Of a stretch of DNA of 8,313 nucleotides, positions 1-7,108 are shown in pieces. Under the pieces are notes generated by a model. It did no database searches. It was not told the DNA's origin and saw nothing but the letters and a program-made list of their open reading frames with translations. The stretch is from Desulfobacterales bacterium (lineage in GTDB: Bacteria > Desulfobacterota > Desulfobacteria > Desulfobacterales > Desulfobacteraceae). The stretch is taken from contig JAKSBO010000952.1 of the NCBI GenBank assembly GCA_022361095.1, positions 1 to 8,313 of the forward strand, in the 5' to 3' direction. How positions within the stretch are numbered: the stretch's first letter is position 1; every line of letters begins with the position of its first letter. A program made the position numbers and the translations under genes.

Positions 1-2149
1 TGAGGTCCGCCACCATCTGCTTCATCAGTTCTGACTGGGCATTCATCTGTTCTGCGGCGGCGGCGGATTCTTCCGCACCTGCGGCATTCTGCTGGATCAC
101 CAGGTCCATTTCCGTGACGGCCTGGTTGATGCTTTCAATGCCTTTGGCCTGTTCGCTGTTGGCCGTTGCAATCTTGTCCACCAGTTCTCCGGCATTATCC
201 ACATTACCGCTGACCGAGAAGAAATCACCGGAAGTGGTGCCCACGATCTGTGAGCCGTTCTGTATTTTTTCTACAATATCTTCAATTAACTTGGCCGTGT
301 TCTTGGACGCTTCTGCGGCACGTATGGCAAGACTTCTCACCTCATCGGCCACCACGGCAAAACCGGCACCTGCTTCACCGGCACGGGCAGCTTCCACAGC
401 GGCATTCAAAGCGAGCAGGTTGGTCTGGAACGCGATTTCATCAATGGTTTTTATGATTTTCGAAGTTTCTTCGGAGGCACTGGAGATATCCTCCATGGAC
501 CGTGTCAATTCCTCCATGGACCGGCTGGCAGTATTCACAACCGTATTGGCATCTTTCATCAACCCGTCGGCATTGTTTGAATTCTCGGCATTTCTTTTGG
601 TCATGGACGACATCTCTTCCATGGATGACGAGGTCTCCTCAATGGATGCAGCCTGCTGGGATGCCCCTTCCGCCATGGACTGACTGGAGGAGGAAACCTC
701 CCCGGAGGCGGCTGCCACCTGAACGGCACCTTCGTTAAGGCCGGTGATGATTTTGTTAATCGGTTTGGTTATGCTGCGTGTAATAAAAAATGCCGAAAAA
801 CTGCCAACAATAAGCGCGACGATCAATCCGATGATCATGAGAACGGAGGCGCTTGAAAGCGCCTTTACCGCATCCTGGGCAATGATGTCGGTTGCGCCGA
901 TTCCGGCATTTGCAGTGGCTTTGCATACATCGACGACTTTGGTGCCGGCGCTTTGGCGTTTAACTGCAAGATCCTGCATGGTAATCCAATTATGGAGAAA
1001 ATCTTTCATTGCGGCCTGGTAGGTTTGACTCGCCGTATCAACTTCCTCTATCCGCCGCAAGTCTTCAGGCATCCGAGTTATTTTTTCCAGTTCTTCAAAG
1101 TTGCGATCTAAGTGTGAAAAAATTTCCAATGCGGTCTTCATGACCTCAGGGCTTCTCAATGCCTGGGATTTAAAAGCCCCTATTCGCGTCTCATTTCCAA
1201 GGGTCATAATATCGTTCACCAGGGTGATTTTTTCATTTCTTTCCAGCATATCCTTATTTAACTTTTCGTGCTGCCCTTCAAGAAACGCATCGCAATTGGA
1301 CACATAAATTCCGGCAGCCTCATCCATTTGGTTCCGGTGCCTGCCCAACGCTCTTTGGTCTGCCAGGCTGCCGCGTTTAAATTCCGCCATGAACCGTTCC
1401 ATTGCTTTCTGATAGGCTTGTGCCGCAGACTGAATGGATTTAAGCCTTTTAATGTCTTCTTTATCACGGATCATGCCTCTTAAATCATTTGCCGGTTCGG
1501 CGACATTGTCCAATTGTGAAATCGCTTTTTTCATAAGGTTTGTATCGTTGGTTGCCTGGGCTTTAAAATTGATGACCCGGACATTGGAGCCGATATGAAC
1601 AAGATCCGTGGCAAGTTTGATTTTCTGCTGACGGGCATTCAGATCTGCTTTAAGTTTTGCATTTTGTCCAGTTAAAAAATCAGCAGCATTTGACATATAC
1701 TTTTGGGCTGATTCGTCCAGTGTCCGTCTAATGGCCGCCAGTTTGGACTCGGTCTCAAAAGTCTGCTTCATCAGGGATGAATACTCTTCAACCGCTTTGG
1801 AGGCAATATTAATCTGGGATTTAAGCTCTTTTAGATTTGGAGAATTTTCCTGGAGTTCACGTGCCTTTTGCAGCGCCATCTCAATGGACTCCATTGCCGC
1901 CTGGGCCAGTTCATAGAATTGTTTATCTTCGGTATACCCATACCCTCTCATTTCATACATCACCTGGGCGGCTGCATCATTTAAATCCATTGCAATGGCC
2001 ACTTCGGGTACATATTCATTAGCAAGTATCGTGCTTTTTGTCCCCACCGTCCGCATATTTACGACCGCCATTAAACCAAGGACAACGGCAATTAAGATCA
2101 ACACTGCAAATCCAAATGTGATTTTTAATCCCAAACCTACATTTTTCAT
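1..2149 (-). CDS. Methyl-accepting chemotaxis protein with long three-module helical sensor (C-terminus cut by window edge)
   Basis: This is an inner-membrane chemoreceptor that should sense a periplasmic ligand and control CheA through CheW. Reading from the ATG at 2149 gives 716 uninterrupted codons to the left edge. An AGGAG ribosome site lies about 6 bases before the start. TM1 covers about residues 10-30 and TM2 about 436-457. The region between them is all-helical and contains three tandem modules, anchored at R68/Y123, Y151/R191/Y246 and Y282/R322/Y377. The style resembles the helical bimodular (HBM) sensor family. After TM2 only a short HAMP-like start ([10 protein letters not shown]) is present before the cytoplasmic coiled coil. 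The signalling hairpin tip is clear: [20 protein letters not shown] lies around residues 570-590, followed by the [13 protein letters not shown] stretch. The C-terminal adaptation helix is present up to MKQMVADL, so only a short tail is missing. The gene lies 32 bases downstream of cheW and is probably cotranscribed. The chemoreceptor call is very secure; the ligand is unknown. Confidence 0.96.
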   Translation of the reverse strand, partial: MKNVGLGLKITFGFAVLILIAVVLGLMAVVNMRTVGTKSTILANEYVPEVAIAMDLNDAAAQVMYEMRGYGYTEDKQFYELAQAAMESIEMALQKARELQENSPNLKELKSQINIASKAVEEYSSLMKQTFETESKLAAIRRTLDESAQKYMSNAADFLTGQNAKLKADLNARQQKIKLATDLVHIGSNVRVINFKAQATNDTNLMKKAISQLDNVAEPANDLRGMIRDKEDIKRLKSIQSAAQAYQKAMERFMAEFKRGSLADQRALGRHRNQMDEAAGIYVSNCDAFLEGQHEKLNKDMLERNEKITLVNDIMTLGNETRIGAFKSQALRSPEVMKTALEIFSHLDRNFEELEKITRMPEDLRRIEEVDTASQTYQAAMKDFLHNWITMQDLAVKRQSAGTKVVDVCKATANAGIGATDIIAQDAVKALSSASVLMIIGLIVALIVGSFSAFFITRSITKPINKIITGLNEGAVQVAAASGEVSSSSQSMAEGASQQAASIEETSSSMEEMSSMTKRNAENSNNADGLMKDANTVVNTASRSMEELTRSMEDISSASEETSKIIKTIDEIAFQTNLLALNAAVEAARAGEAGAGFAVVADEVRSLAIRAAEASKNTAKLIEDIVEKIQNGSQIVGTTSGDFFSVSGNVDNAGELVDKIATANSEQAKGIESINQAVTEMDLVIQQNAAGAEESAAAAEQMNAQSELMKQMVADL

Positions 2150-2181
2150 CTTAAACTCCTTTATTTTTTTTAAACGTGTGT

Positions 2182-2694
2182 CTATGAGGCATTTTGAATC
2201 GCAGCCATTTCGTCGGACGACAGAACCCTATCTATATTCAAGAGGATTTTAACGCCCCCATCCTGCTTGGCCATGCCGAGGAGATATCTTGTATCCAGTT
2301 TTGTACCAAAAGCCGGGGTTTCCTCAATTTCATCTTCTTTTATATTCAGAACTTCGGAGACGGTATCAACCACAATTCCGATTAGAACTGTAGATTGTGC
2401 GGCGTCAATTTCCACGACAATGATGCAGGTTCTGTCATTGTAAGAAATTGATTTCATATCAAACTTTGACCGAAGATCAATCACCGGAATGACCTTCCCC
2501 CGCAAGTTTATGACGCCTTTGACAAATTCAGGCGTCCTGGGAACCGAAGTAATGGGTAACATGCCGATTATCTCTTTGACTTTTAGAATACCAATCCCGT
2601 ACTCCTCCGATTCTAAAGAGAACGTGAGATATTTACCTGTTTTAATGGTCATGTCGGCAACCGCCTTATTCATGCTGTCCTCTTGATCTGCCAT
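2182..2694 (-). CDS. cheW: Chemotaxis coupling protein CheW
   Basis: CheW is a cytoplasmic scaffold that links chemoreceptor tips to the histidine kinase CheA. The 170-residue protein is the usual length for a single CheW domain. Its core runs from about residue 20 ([19 protein letters not shown]) through the hallmark [20 protein letters not shown] at about 54-73. It continues to the [11 protein letters not shown] strand and helix at about 108-118 and ends in the LLNIDRVL strand near 151-158. The ATG at 2694 is preceded by a strong AAAGGAGG sequence five bases upstream, which favours it over the in-frame Met at residue 8. The receptor gene follows after 32 bases, so the two form a cheW-mcp pair, and the product probably couples that receptor in particular. 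No CheA, CheR or CheB gene is visible in the window. Confidence 0.96.
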   Translation of the reverse strand: MADQEDSMNKAVADMTIKTGKYLTFSLESEEYGIGILKVKEIIGMLPITSVPRTPEFVKGVINLRGKVIPVIDLRSKFDMKSISYNDRTCIIVVEIDAAQSTVLIGIVVDTVSEVLNIKEDEIEETPAFGTKLDTRYLLGMAKQDGGVKILLNIDRVLSSDEMAAIQNAS

Positions 2695-3338
2695 CCATTC
2701 CTCCTTTGGCCCTATCTTTTTTTATTTGGCTCTTTTTTGGCTATGATTGAGTACACTTCGAATTTTTTCTGCCCGATTTTGTTTTGAAAACGTTTATTTG
2801 TAGAATGACCAACACTGTCCAGTTCATTATGGCCTGTGATAACATTGCCGGTATATCCGACATAAAAGGGCATTCAAAATAGGGGAGGCGCCCGGTGAGC
2901 CTCTTTGCAATATTTTTTCTGTTCAGGTCAGGCATGACGATATCCGTCTCCTCCATATTTGATACACTCTCCCTCGCTTGAATTTATTTTCAGATTCCAT
3001 CTTCGTTGGATTATGTTGAAAAGTTGCCCATGTACAATAAAAAATTACAAGTTATTTATTAATAAAGGGAAATTCACCGCTATTAACAATACAGCTGTCG
3101 GATTTAAAAATACGTATTTTTGGTTTTCGTATCGGCTATAAAAAAGACCATATCAGCTGGAAAAGGCCCATGCATCTCATATCTAACATTATCAAAGTGG
3201 ACGATTTGAGGAGAAAGAGCCGCTTTTTTATATTGTACTCTCACAGAATATATTAAGAAAATCGTAAAATAAAGAACTTTTATCGATATTTTGCCACAAT
3301 TTGGCGTTCAGGGCTACTAAATAAAAAAAGATTCATAT
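2695..3338. other. Gene-poor AT-rich stretch upstream of cheW
   Basis: I see no convincing gene here. Two overlapping minus-strand frames end just before cheW: a 71-codon frame (2741-2956) and a 53-residue frame (2712-2873). Neither has a good ribosome site, so at most one could be real. The shorter one contains a FYVGYTGN...HN string reminiscent of the second half of a GIY-YIG nuclease motif and may be a relic or a coincidence. The promoter of the cheW-mcp pair should lie in this stretch. The only suggestive signals are a GCCGATAC box on the minus strand (3136-3129), resembling the -10 element of flagellar sigma factor FliA, and the palindrome at 3106-3121. The -35 side is poor, so no promoter is assigned. 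Confidence 0.5.
3106..3121. repeat. Perfect 16-bp palindrome AAAAATACGTATTTTT
   Basis: The sixteen bases are exactly self-complementary. They lie in a gene-free stretch, seven bases from a GCCGATAC box on the minus strand. A dimeric regulator site is the natural reading. The AT-rich sequence makes chance possible, and no matching second copy was seen in the window. Confidence 0.5.
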
Positions 3339-3433
3339 AACAGCCATGGGCTGACCTGACATATCAGCGGCCAGGCACAGCCCACAACAAAGTTTTAGAG
3401 ATCTTGGTGACTTACCCAGACTTTCTTATAAAA
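3339..3433 (+). repeat. 95-bp direct repeat, copy 1 (structured-RNA-like)
   Basis: This copy matches 4837-4931 with 10 differences and no gaps over 95 bases. Read on the plus strand it can fold as GGGCTG (3348-3353) pairing with CAGCCC (3378-3383), enclosing CCTG (3355-3358) paired with CAGG (3372-3375). An alternative small hairpin, CAGCC-ATG-GGCTG (3341-3353), uses the same GGCTG strand and so would compete. The last 24 bases (ACTTACCCAGACTTTC and on) are identical in both copies. It ends 74 bases before the start of the response-regulator pseudogene. No ORF runs through it convincingly. Orientation on the plus strand is inferred from the downstream genes. Confidence 0.85.
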
Positions 3434-3507
3434 ACCCTTTTGTCGCTTACGTGGATATTTGTCAATAATATCAGAACAACGCCTTGCCTTGAAAAACAGG
3501 AGATGGT

Positions 3508-3847
3508 ATGGGTGATAAAGTTATGATAGTTGATAACGATGTTAAGTTATTAACGTCCGTTGAGCGAATTTTCAGACAGGTGCCGGTTAAATATTTTTTT
3601 GTTTTCTTCGCCTGCCCATGCACTGAAAGAAGCCCGCGGGATTGAACCGACAGTTGCTGTTTCTGATCAGAGAATGCCGGAAGCGGAAAGAGCTGTTTTT
3701 CTTTTGACGGATGTTGTGTACCTTCCAAACAATACAGGTGAATTTTGTATTGTAAACATTTTTGAAAACTTCTATACTCAATTGTTAAACAGACAATTTT
3801 TCGTGTTTCCGGCGTTTATAATTCGCCTATTCTGCCAGCAGATGTGA
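3508..3847 (+). pseudogene. Response-regulator receiver domain, frameshifted and decayed
   Basis: The ATG at 3508, with CAGGAG five bases upstream, opens a typical receiver start: MGDKVMIVDND, with acidic residues D9/N10/D11, then LLTSVERIFRQ. After VPVKYF the frame is lost in a run of seven T (3594-3600). Removing one T restores FSSPAHALKEARGIEPTVAV followed by SDQRMP, whose Asp at 3665-3667 becomes residue 53, the normal phospho-acceptor position. The family normally continues DQRMPxMxGxxFL with strands 4 and 5 of the domain. Here AERAVFLLTDVVYLPN degenerates and the frame runs on without recognisable similarity to a stop at 3845-3847. As written, translation from the start stops after 45 residues. 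A sequencing error could explain the T run but not the missing second half of the domain. No output domain is seen. Confidence 0.7.
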
Positions 3848-4044
3848 TCGAACAATCAAACACATATCGTTTTTCAATTACGGATATGGGGCCCCATATA
3901 GACAGATCTTGGCTTTTTGTCTTTAAATCGTGGAATTGCCGGATCTGGGTTTTGAATTGCTGAATTATGACCAGGCCGTTAAAAGGATCATACGACACGG
4001 GGTAATAAAATTTTCACCGCTTTTTTAAGAACCGGAAGGTACGT

Positions 4045-4332
4045 ATGGACAAGAAAACAACATTAAAAATACTGGACCAACTGATTCAGCTCGAAACCAA
4101 GGTTGTTCTGACATATGATCAGGCCCTTGAAACCGTAAACGATTCGGCTGTCCGTGCGCAGCTTGAAAGCTTAAAAGCCAGGCACGCAGATCATGCCGAG
4201 CAGTTGAGCAGCCAAATTCTCAAAATGGCCAATGAAATGATCGCCGAACACTGGGATGCCATAACCTTGGCCGCTCTTCGTGGACAGATGTCTGACTCCG
4301 AACCCAAAATGCGGATTGCGGCAAACGGTTGA
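4045..4332 (+). CDS. Small ferritin-like (DUF2383-type) four-helix protein, apparently short
   Basis: The 95-residue product is almost entirely helical. Its first 60 residues, from TLKILDQLIQLETKVVLTYD through the RHADHAEQLSSQI stretch, have the spacing of one helical pair of the ferritin-like DUF2383 family: a carboxylate and YDQAL in helix A, and H-x-x-H with a Leu-rich face in helix B. Members of that family are normally about 140-150 residues with a second helical pair. Here only ITLAALRGQMSDSEPKMRI follows before a TGA, so the C-terminal half is missing or diverged, and no other frame downstream restores it. GGAAGG (4034-4039) lies five bases before the ATG, a good ribosome site. Its function is not established for the family; a stress or metal-binding role is only a guess. 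It stands alone between a pseudogene and an empty stretch. Confidence 0.6.
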   Translation: MDKKTTLKILDQLIQLETKVVLTYDQALETVNDSAVRAQLESLKARHADHAEQLSSQILKMANEMIAEHWDAITLAALRGQMSDSEPKMRIAANG

Positions 4333-4743
4333 AAAGGCTCTGGGCTAAGGATACCGTAGATCCACTCTCTACCTCTGCCAAGTAAAACGTGACAAACATT
4401 TCTGTCTTGATCCTGCACAATCACGTGCGTGTAAGTCATCCCTTTATATAAAATGAAGATGCGTTTTTTCGTTAAGCGGTTTTGACTCTTAAAACGTTTT
4501 CTTTGCTATATTGCTTATTTTGTTCAAGGGCCTTACTTTTATATTTTGTTGTGGGCAGGGGTGCTGATAGACCCGGCCGGTTTATCGCCGTTATTGTCTA
4601 CAAAAAAAATGATAAGGGGTGTAAAATTTATAAAATTTATCAACATGGCCCTAATAGAATAACATTTGAAACGTAAGCATGGCCGGATCTATATAAATGT
4701 TAAAGAAACAACAATAAAATTGTTAATATCAGTTAAAAGAGCC

Positions 4744-4758
4744 GCCAAATTATTTGGC
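4744..4758. repeat. Short perfect hairpin GCCAAA-TTA-TTTGGC
   Basis: This is a six-base-pair perfect inverted repeat with a three-base loop, about 200 bases before the DAHP synthase start. No T tract follows on either strand, so it is not a standard terminator. It could be an operator or part of a folded leader. Confidence 0.5.
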
Positions 4759-4767
4759 TGTATACTT

Positions 4768-4798
4768 TGCAATTTCAGAATAAACATTCTAAATTGCA
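4768..4798. promoter_or_regulatory. Strong bulged hairpin upstream of the DAHP synthase cluster
   Basis: TGCAATTT (4768-4775) pairs perfectly with AAATTGCA (4791-4798). Inside it AGAAT (4777-4781) pairs with ATTCT (4786-4790) around an AAAC loop, leaving one bulged C: 13 base pairs in 31 bases. No T tract follows in either direction, so it is not an ordinary intrinsic terminator. A second GCAATTT at 4811-4817 could capture AAATTGC (4791-4797) instead, giving two exclusive folds. Whether it acts as RNA or as a protein-binding inverted repeat is unknown. Confidence 0.5.
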
Positions 4799-4836
4799 GG
4801 GCGTGATTTAGCAATTTACTGTTATTTTCATATATA

Positions 4837-4931
4837 AACAGCCACGGGCTGACCTGACATATCAGCTGCCAGGCTTAGTCCACAACAAAATTTGAAAGAT
4901 CTTAGTAACTTACCCAGACTTTCTTATAAAA
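4837..4931 (+). repeat. 95-bp direct repeat, copy 2, directly upstream of DAHP synthase
   Basis: This is the partner of 3339-3433, with 85 of 95 bases identical. The main stem GGGCTG (4846-4851) with TAGTCC (4876-4881) is kept: two of the differences from copy 1 are C-to-T changes opposite G, turning G-C pairs into G-U. CCTG/CAGG (4853-4856/4870-4873) and the competing CAGCC-ACG-GGCTG hairpin are unchanged. It ends 26 bases before the DAHP synthase ATG and so would form the end of its 5' leader. The frame of that gene is open back into the repeat (to a TTG at 4892), but no ribosome site supports starting there. Confidence 0.85.
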
Positions 4932-4957
4932 TACTAAGGATAAGACGGTATAAAAAC

Positions 4958-6304
4958 ATGACAAACCAAAATGGATGGACAAAATCAAGTTGGAAAAATT
5001 ACACGGCTCTTCAGCAGCCTAACTGGCCGGATCAGGATGCGCTGGAAAAGGTTACTAAAGATTTGGCTTTACTTCCGCCGTTGGTTTTTGCCGGGGAAAT
5101 AAGAACGTTGAAAGAGATGCTGGCCAAGGCTTCAAACGGTGAAGCGTTTCTGATTCAGGGAGGAGACTGTTCAGAGGATTTTTCCCAGGTTACGGCACCA
5201 ACCATCAGGGAGACCATGAAAGTGCTGTTGCAGATGGCTGTTGTTATGGCCTATGCCGGGGGAAAACCTGCCATAAAGGTGGGGCGGATTGCCGGACAGT
5301 TTGCCAAACCCCGTTCGTCAGATACGGAAATTATAGACGGTGTAGAGCTGCCGTCTTACCGGGGAGACATGGTGAACAAAAATGAATTCTCCATCAAGGC
5401 GCGAACCCCGAATCCGAAGTACATGCTTAAGGGGTATTATCTGGCTGCCTCTACTTTGAACTTGTTGCGGGCATTTACCCGGGGCGGGTACGCCGCGTTG
5501 CACAGGGTTCAGGCCTGGAACCAGGAGTTTGTAGCACAATCTCCCATGGGTCGGTCTTACGACCGTCTGGCCAAACAGATTGACCAGGCCATGAAATTTA
5601 TGAATACAATCGGGATACCCACGGATATTCCCCAGATTAATCAAACCCAGATTTTTACCTCCCATGAAGCCCTTTTGCTGCCTTATGAGGAAGCGTTGAC
5701 CCGGATTGATTCCACCACTGGCGACTGGTATGATTGTTCTGCGCACATGCTCTGGATCGGCGAGAGAACCCGGCAGGTAGACGGTGCCCATGTTGAATTT
5801 CTAAAAGGTGTGCTCAATCCCATAGGGGTGAAAGTCAGTTCAGATTACGATATTGATGATATCAAGCAACTCATCGAAATTCTAAACCCTGAAAACGAAC
5901 CCGGACGGTTAACCCTGATTACCCGGATGGGATGTGAGAATATTGAGAAAAAGCTTCCCGCCTTGCTTAGGGAAATCAAAAAAGAGGGGGCGCATATCGT
6001 GTGGAACTGCGACCCCATGCATGCCAATACCTTTACTTCGGAATCCGGGCATAAGACCCGGGATTTTAATGATATTTTAAAGGAGATTACCCGGTTTTTT
6101 GAAATTCACTGGGCAGAAGGCACCATTCCGGGGGGCGTTCATCTTGAAATGACCGGTAAAAACGTAACCGAATGTGTTGGCGGGGCCAGAAATATTGTCA
6201 GTGAAGAGCTTCACAATCGCTATGATACCACCTGTGACCCTAGACTTAATGCGGAGCAAAGCCTGGAGGTGGCATTTCAGATCGCTGAAATGATTAAGCG
6301 TTAA
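4958..6304 (+). CDS. 3-deoxy-D-arabino-heptulosonate-7-phosphate (DAHP) synthase, class II
   Basis: This cytoplasmic enzyme condenses phosphoenolpyruvate with erythrose 4-phosphate, the committed step of the shikimate pathway to aromatic amino acids. The 448 residues cover a complete class II (plant/actinobacterial type) barrel. Family hallmarks run in order: WTKSSWKN and QQPNWPD near the N-terminus, LPPLVFAGE at 39-47, FLIQGGDCSEDF at 64-75, KVGRIAGQFAKPRS at 107-120, WNCDPMHANT at 349-358 and PGGVHLEMTG at 391-400. The metal ligands expected from the M. tuberculosis enzyme are all visible as C71, H355, E397 and D427, with matching spacing in the second half. I chose the ATG at 4958 because the family starts just before the WxxSSW motif. 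The frame is open to a TTG at 4892, but that would translate the 95-bp repeat. The ribosome site is weak: AAGGA lies 17 bases upstream, so a leader effect on initiation is possible. It heads the four-gene cluster. Confidence 0.97.
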   Translation: MTNQNGWTKSSWKNYTALQQPNWPDQDALEKVTKDLALLPPLVFAGEIRTLKEMLAKASNGEAFLIQGGDCSEDFSQVTAPTIRETMKVLLQMAVVMAYAGGKPAIKVGRIAGQFAKPRSSDTEIIDGVELPSYRGDMVNKNEFSIKARTPNPKYMLKGYYLAASTLNLLRAFTRGGYAALHRVQAWNQEFVAQSPMGRSYDRLAKQIDQAMKFMNTIGIPTDIPQINQTQIFTSHEALLLPYEEALTRIDSTTGDWYDCSAHMLWIGERTRQVDGAHVEFLKGVLNPIGVKVSSDYDIDDIKQLIEILNPENEPGRLTLITRMGCENIEKKLPALLREIKKEGAHIVWNCDPMHANTFTSESGHKTRDFNDILKEITRFFEIHWAEGTIPGGVHLEMTGKNVTECVGGARNIVSEELHNRYDTTCDPRLNAEQSLEVAFQIAEMIKR

Positions 6305-6312
6305 AGGGGAAT

Positions 6313-7107
6313 ATGAATACGAAAACACAGTTTAAAGCCGGTGTGGTGCAGTTTGATGTAAAAGACGGAGATATCCGGGGCAATCTTTGCGTTGCCCTTG
6401 GGTATTTGGAATTCTTGGCGGACCAGGGCGCATCCCTTGGGCTTTGTCCGGAGTTTTTTTTAACCGGGTTTGACAATGAGAATATGGCCCGGCTGATGCC
6501 GGATGTAGAAGAGGGGATTCAACGCCTGTCCGAATTTGCCCGCAAGCGCTCCATGGCCGTTGCCGGAAGTCTGCCCGAGCAGGAAAACGGCCGGATATTC
6601 AACACCCTCTATTTAATTGACAATGACGGTGAAATCCGGGTCCGGTACCGTAAACTGCACCTGTTTCCATTGACCGGTGAGGAGATGTATTATACCCGGG
6701 GAGACGAAATGGTGACGGCAGATACCAGTCTGGGGCGTGTCGGGGCCATGATCTGTTATGATCTGCGATTCCCCGAACTTGCCCGCCGTCTTTTCCTTGA
6801 TGGGGCGAGAATTTTTGTGATCAGCGCCCAGTGGCCCTTGACCCGGGTGGACCATTGGCAGAAATTGATCCAGGCCCGGGCCATTGAAAACCAGGCCTGG
6901 TTTATCTGTTGCAACCGTACGGGTAAGGACAGCAACGGACTTGTCTTTCCGGGCAGTTCAATGATCGTTGATCCCAACGGTTCTGTTGTTGCATCGGGCG
7001 ATGATAGGCCTGGTACTATTATGGCTGACATTGACATGGCGCTGGTTGACCGGGTAAGGCAGGCCATTCCCGTTGGACAGGATCGCAGGGAGGATCTCTA
7101 CGGATAA
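6313..7107 (+). CDS. Carbon-nitrogen hydrolase, nitrilase superfamily (omega-amidase-like)
   Basis: This is a cytoplasmic thiol hydrolase acting on amides or nitriles. The catalytic triad is complete in the usual order: Glu47 in CPEFFLTGF, Lys114 in RYRKLHLFPL and Cys148 in MICYDLRFPEL. The second conserved glutamate region and the RAIENQAWFICCNRTG segment (about 198-213) fit too. Its 264 residues match the Nit2/YafV-type branch, which removes the amide from 2-oxo acids such as alpha-ketoglutaramate. Family branch points cannot be settled by eye, and the residue after the catalytic Glu differs from typical Nit2 (Phe rather than Met or Trp). The ATG follows the DAHP synthase stop by eight bases, with AAGGGGA overlapping the stop codon, so translation is probably coupled. 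A clean-up role for glutamine transaminase products would fit with aromatic amino acid synthesis, but that is inference. Confidence 0.9.
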   Translation: MNTKTQFKAGVVQFDVKDGDIRGNLCVALGYLEFLADQGASLGLCPEFFLTGFDNENMARLMPDVEEGIQRLSEFARKRSMAVAGSLPEQENGRIFNTLYLIDNDGEIRVRYRKLHLFPLTGEEMYYTRGDEMVTADTSLGRVGAMICYDLRFPELARRLFLDGARIFVISAQWPLTRVDHWQKLIQARAIENQAWFICCNRTGKDSNGLVFPGSSMIVDPNGSVVASGDDRPGTIMADIDMALVDRVRQAIPVGQDRREDLYG

Positions 7108-7108
7108 T

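Larger units (their letters stand above)
4333..4836. other. Gene-free AT-rich stretch before the DAHP synthase leader
   Basis: No gene is convincing here. Open frames on both strands lack ribosome sites and recognisable sequence. Visible details are a weak GTTTT-7-AAAAC stem followed by a T-rich tail (4479-4504), a poor terminator candidate for the ferritin-like gene, and a tandem pair of AAAATTTAT (4623-4640). Two better hairpins near the right end are listed separately. The promoter of the DAHP synthase cluster probably lies here. A TTGCAA (4767-4772) with TAAATT 17 bases later (4790-4795) is one possible sigma-70-type pair, but it coincides with the hairpin arms, so I do not assign it. Confidence 0.5.

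Noticed and set aside
114..1022. Long plus-strand open frames opposite the receptor gene
   Set aside because: They are antisense shadows of the chemoreceptor frame, which is continuous and carries unmistakable family motifs; the shadow proteins are low-complexity and lack ribosome sites.
2959..3141. Plus-strand 60-codon frame in the AT-rich gap
   Set aside because: It lacks a ribosome site, has AT-biased residues (Ile, Phe, Asn, Lys) and no recognisable motif, and it crosses the palindrome.
3149..3159. An 11-base match CATATCAGCTG to repeat copy 2, suggesting a third repeat copy
   Set aside because: Flanking bases do not match, and an 11-base identity is expected by chance several times in a window of this size.
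4191..4439. Minus-strand 82-codon frame (MTYTHVIVQD...) overlapping the ferritin-like gene
   Set aside because: It overlaps a better-supported plus-strand gene, its purine-rich stretch abuts the ATG too closely to act as a ribosome site, and no family is recognisable.
4482..4676. Plus-strand 64-codon frame with a hydrophobic start
   Set aside because: It has a non-ATG start, no ribosome site and AT-driven composition; probably chance.
4755..4771. Sigma-54-like TGGCTG...TTTGCA upstream of the DAHP synthase
   Set aside because: The GG-to-GC spacing is one base too long for a -24/-12 promoter and the first half does not match TGGCAC.
3339..4931. A composite mobile element bounded by the two 95-bp repeats
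   Set aside because: There is no transposase or integrase between them, no terminal inverted repeats and no visible target-site duplication.
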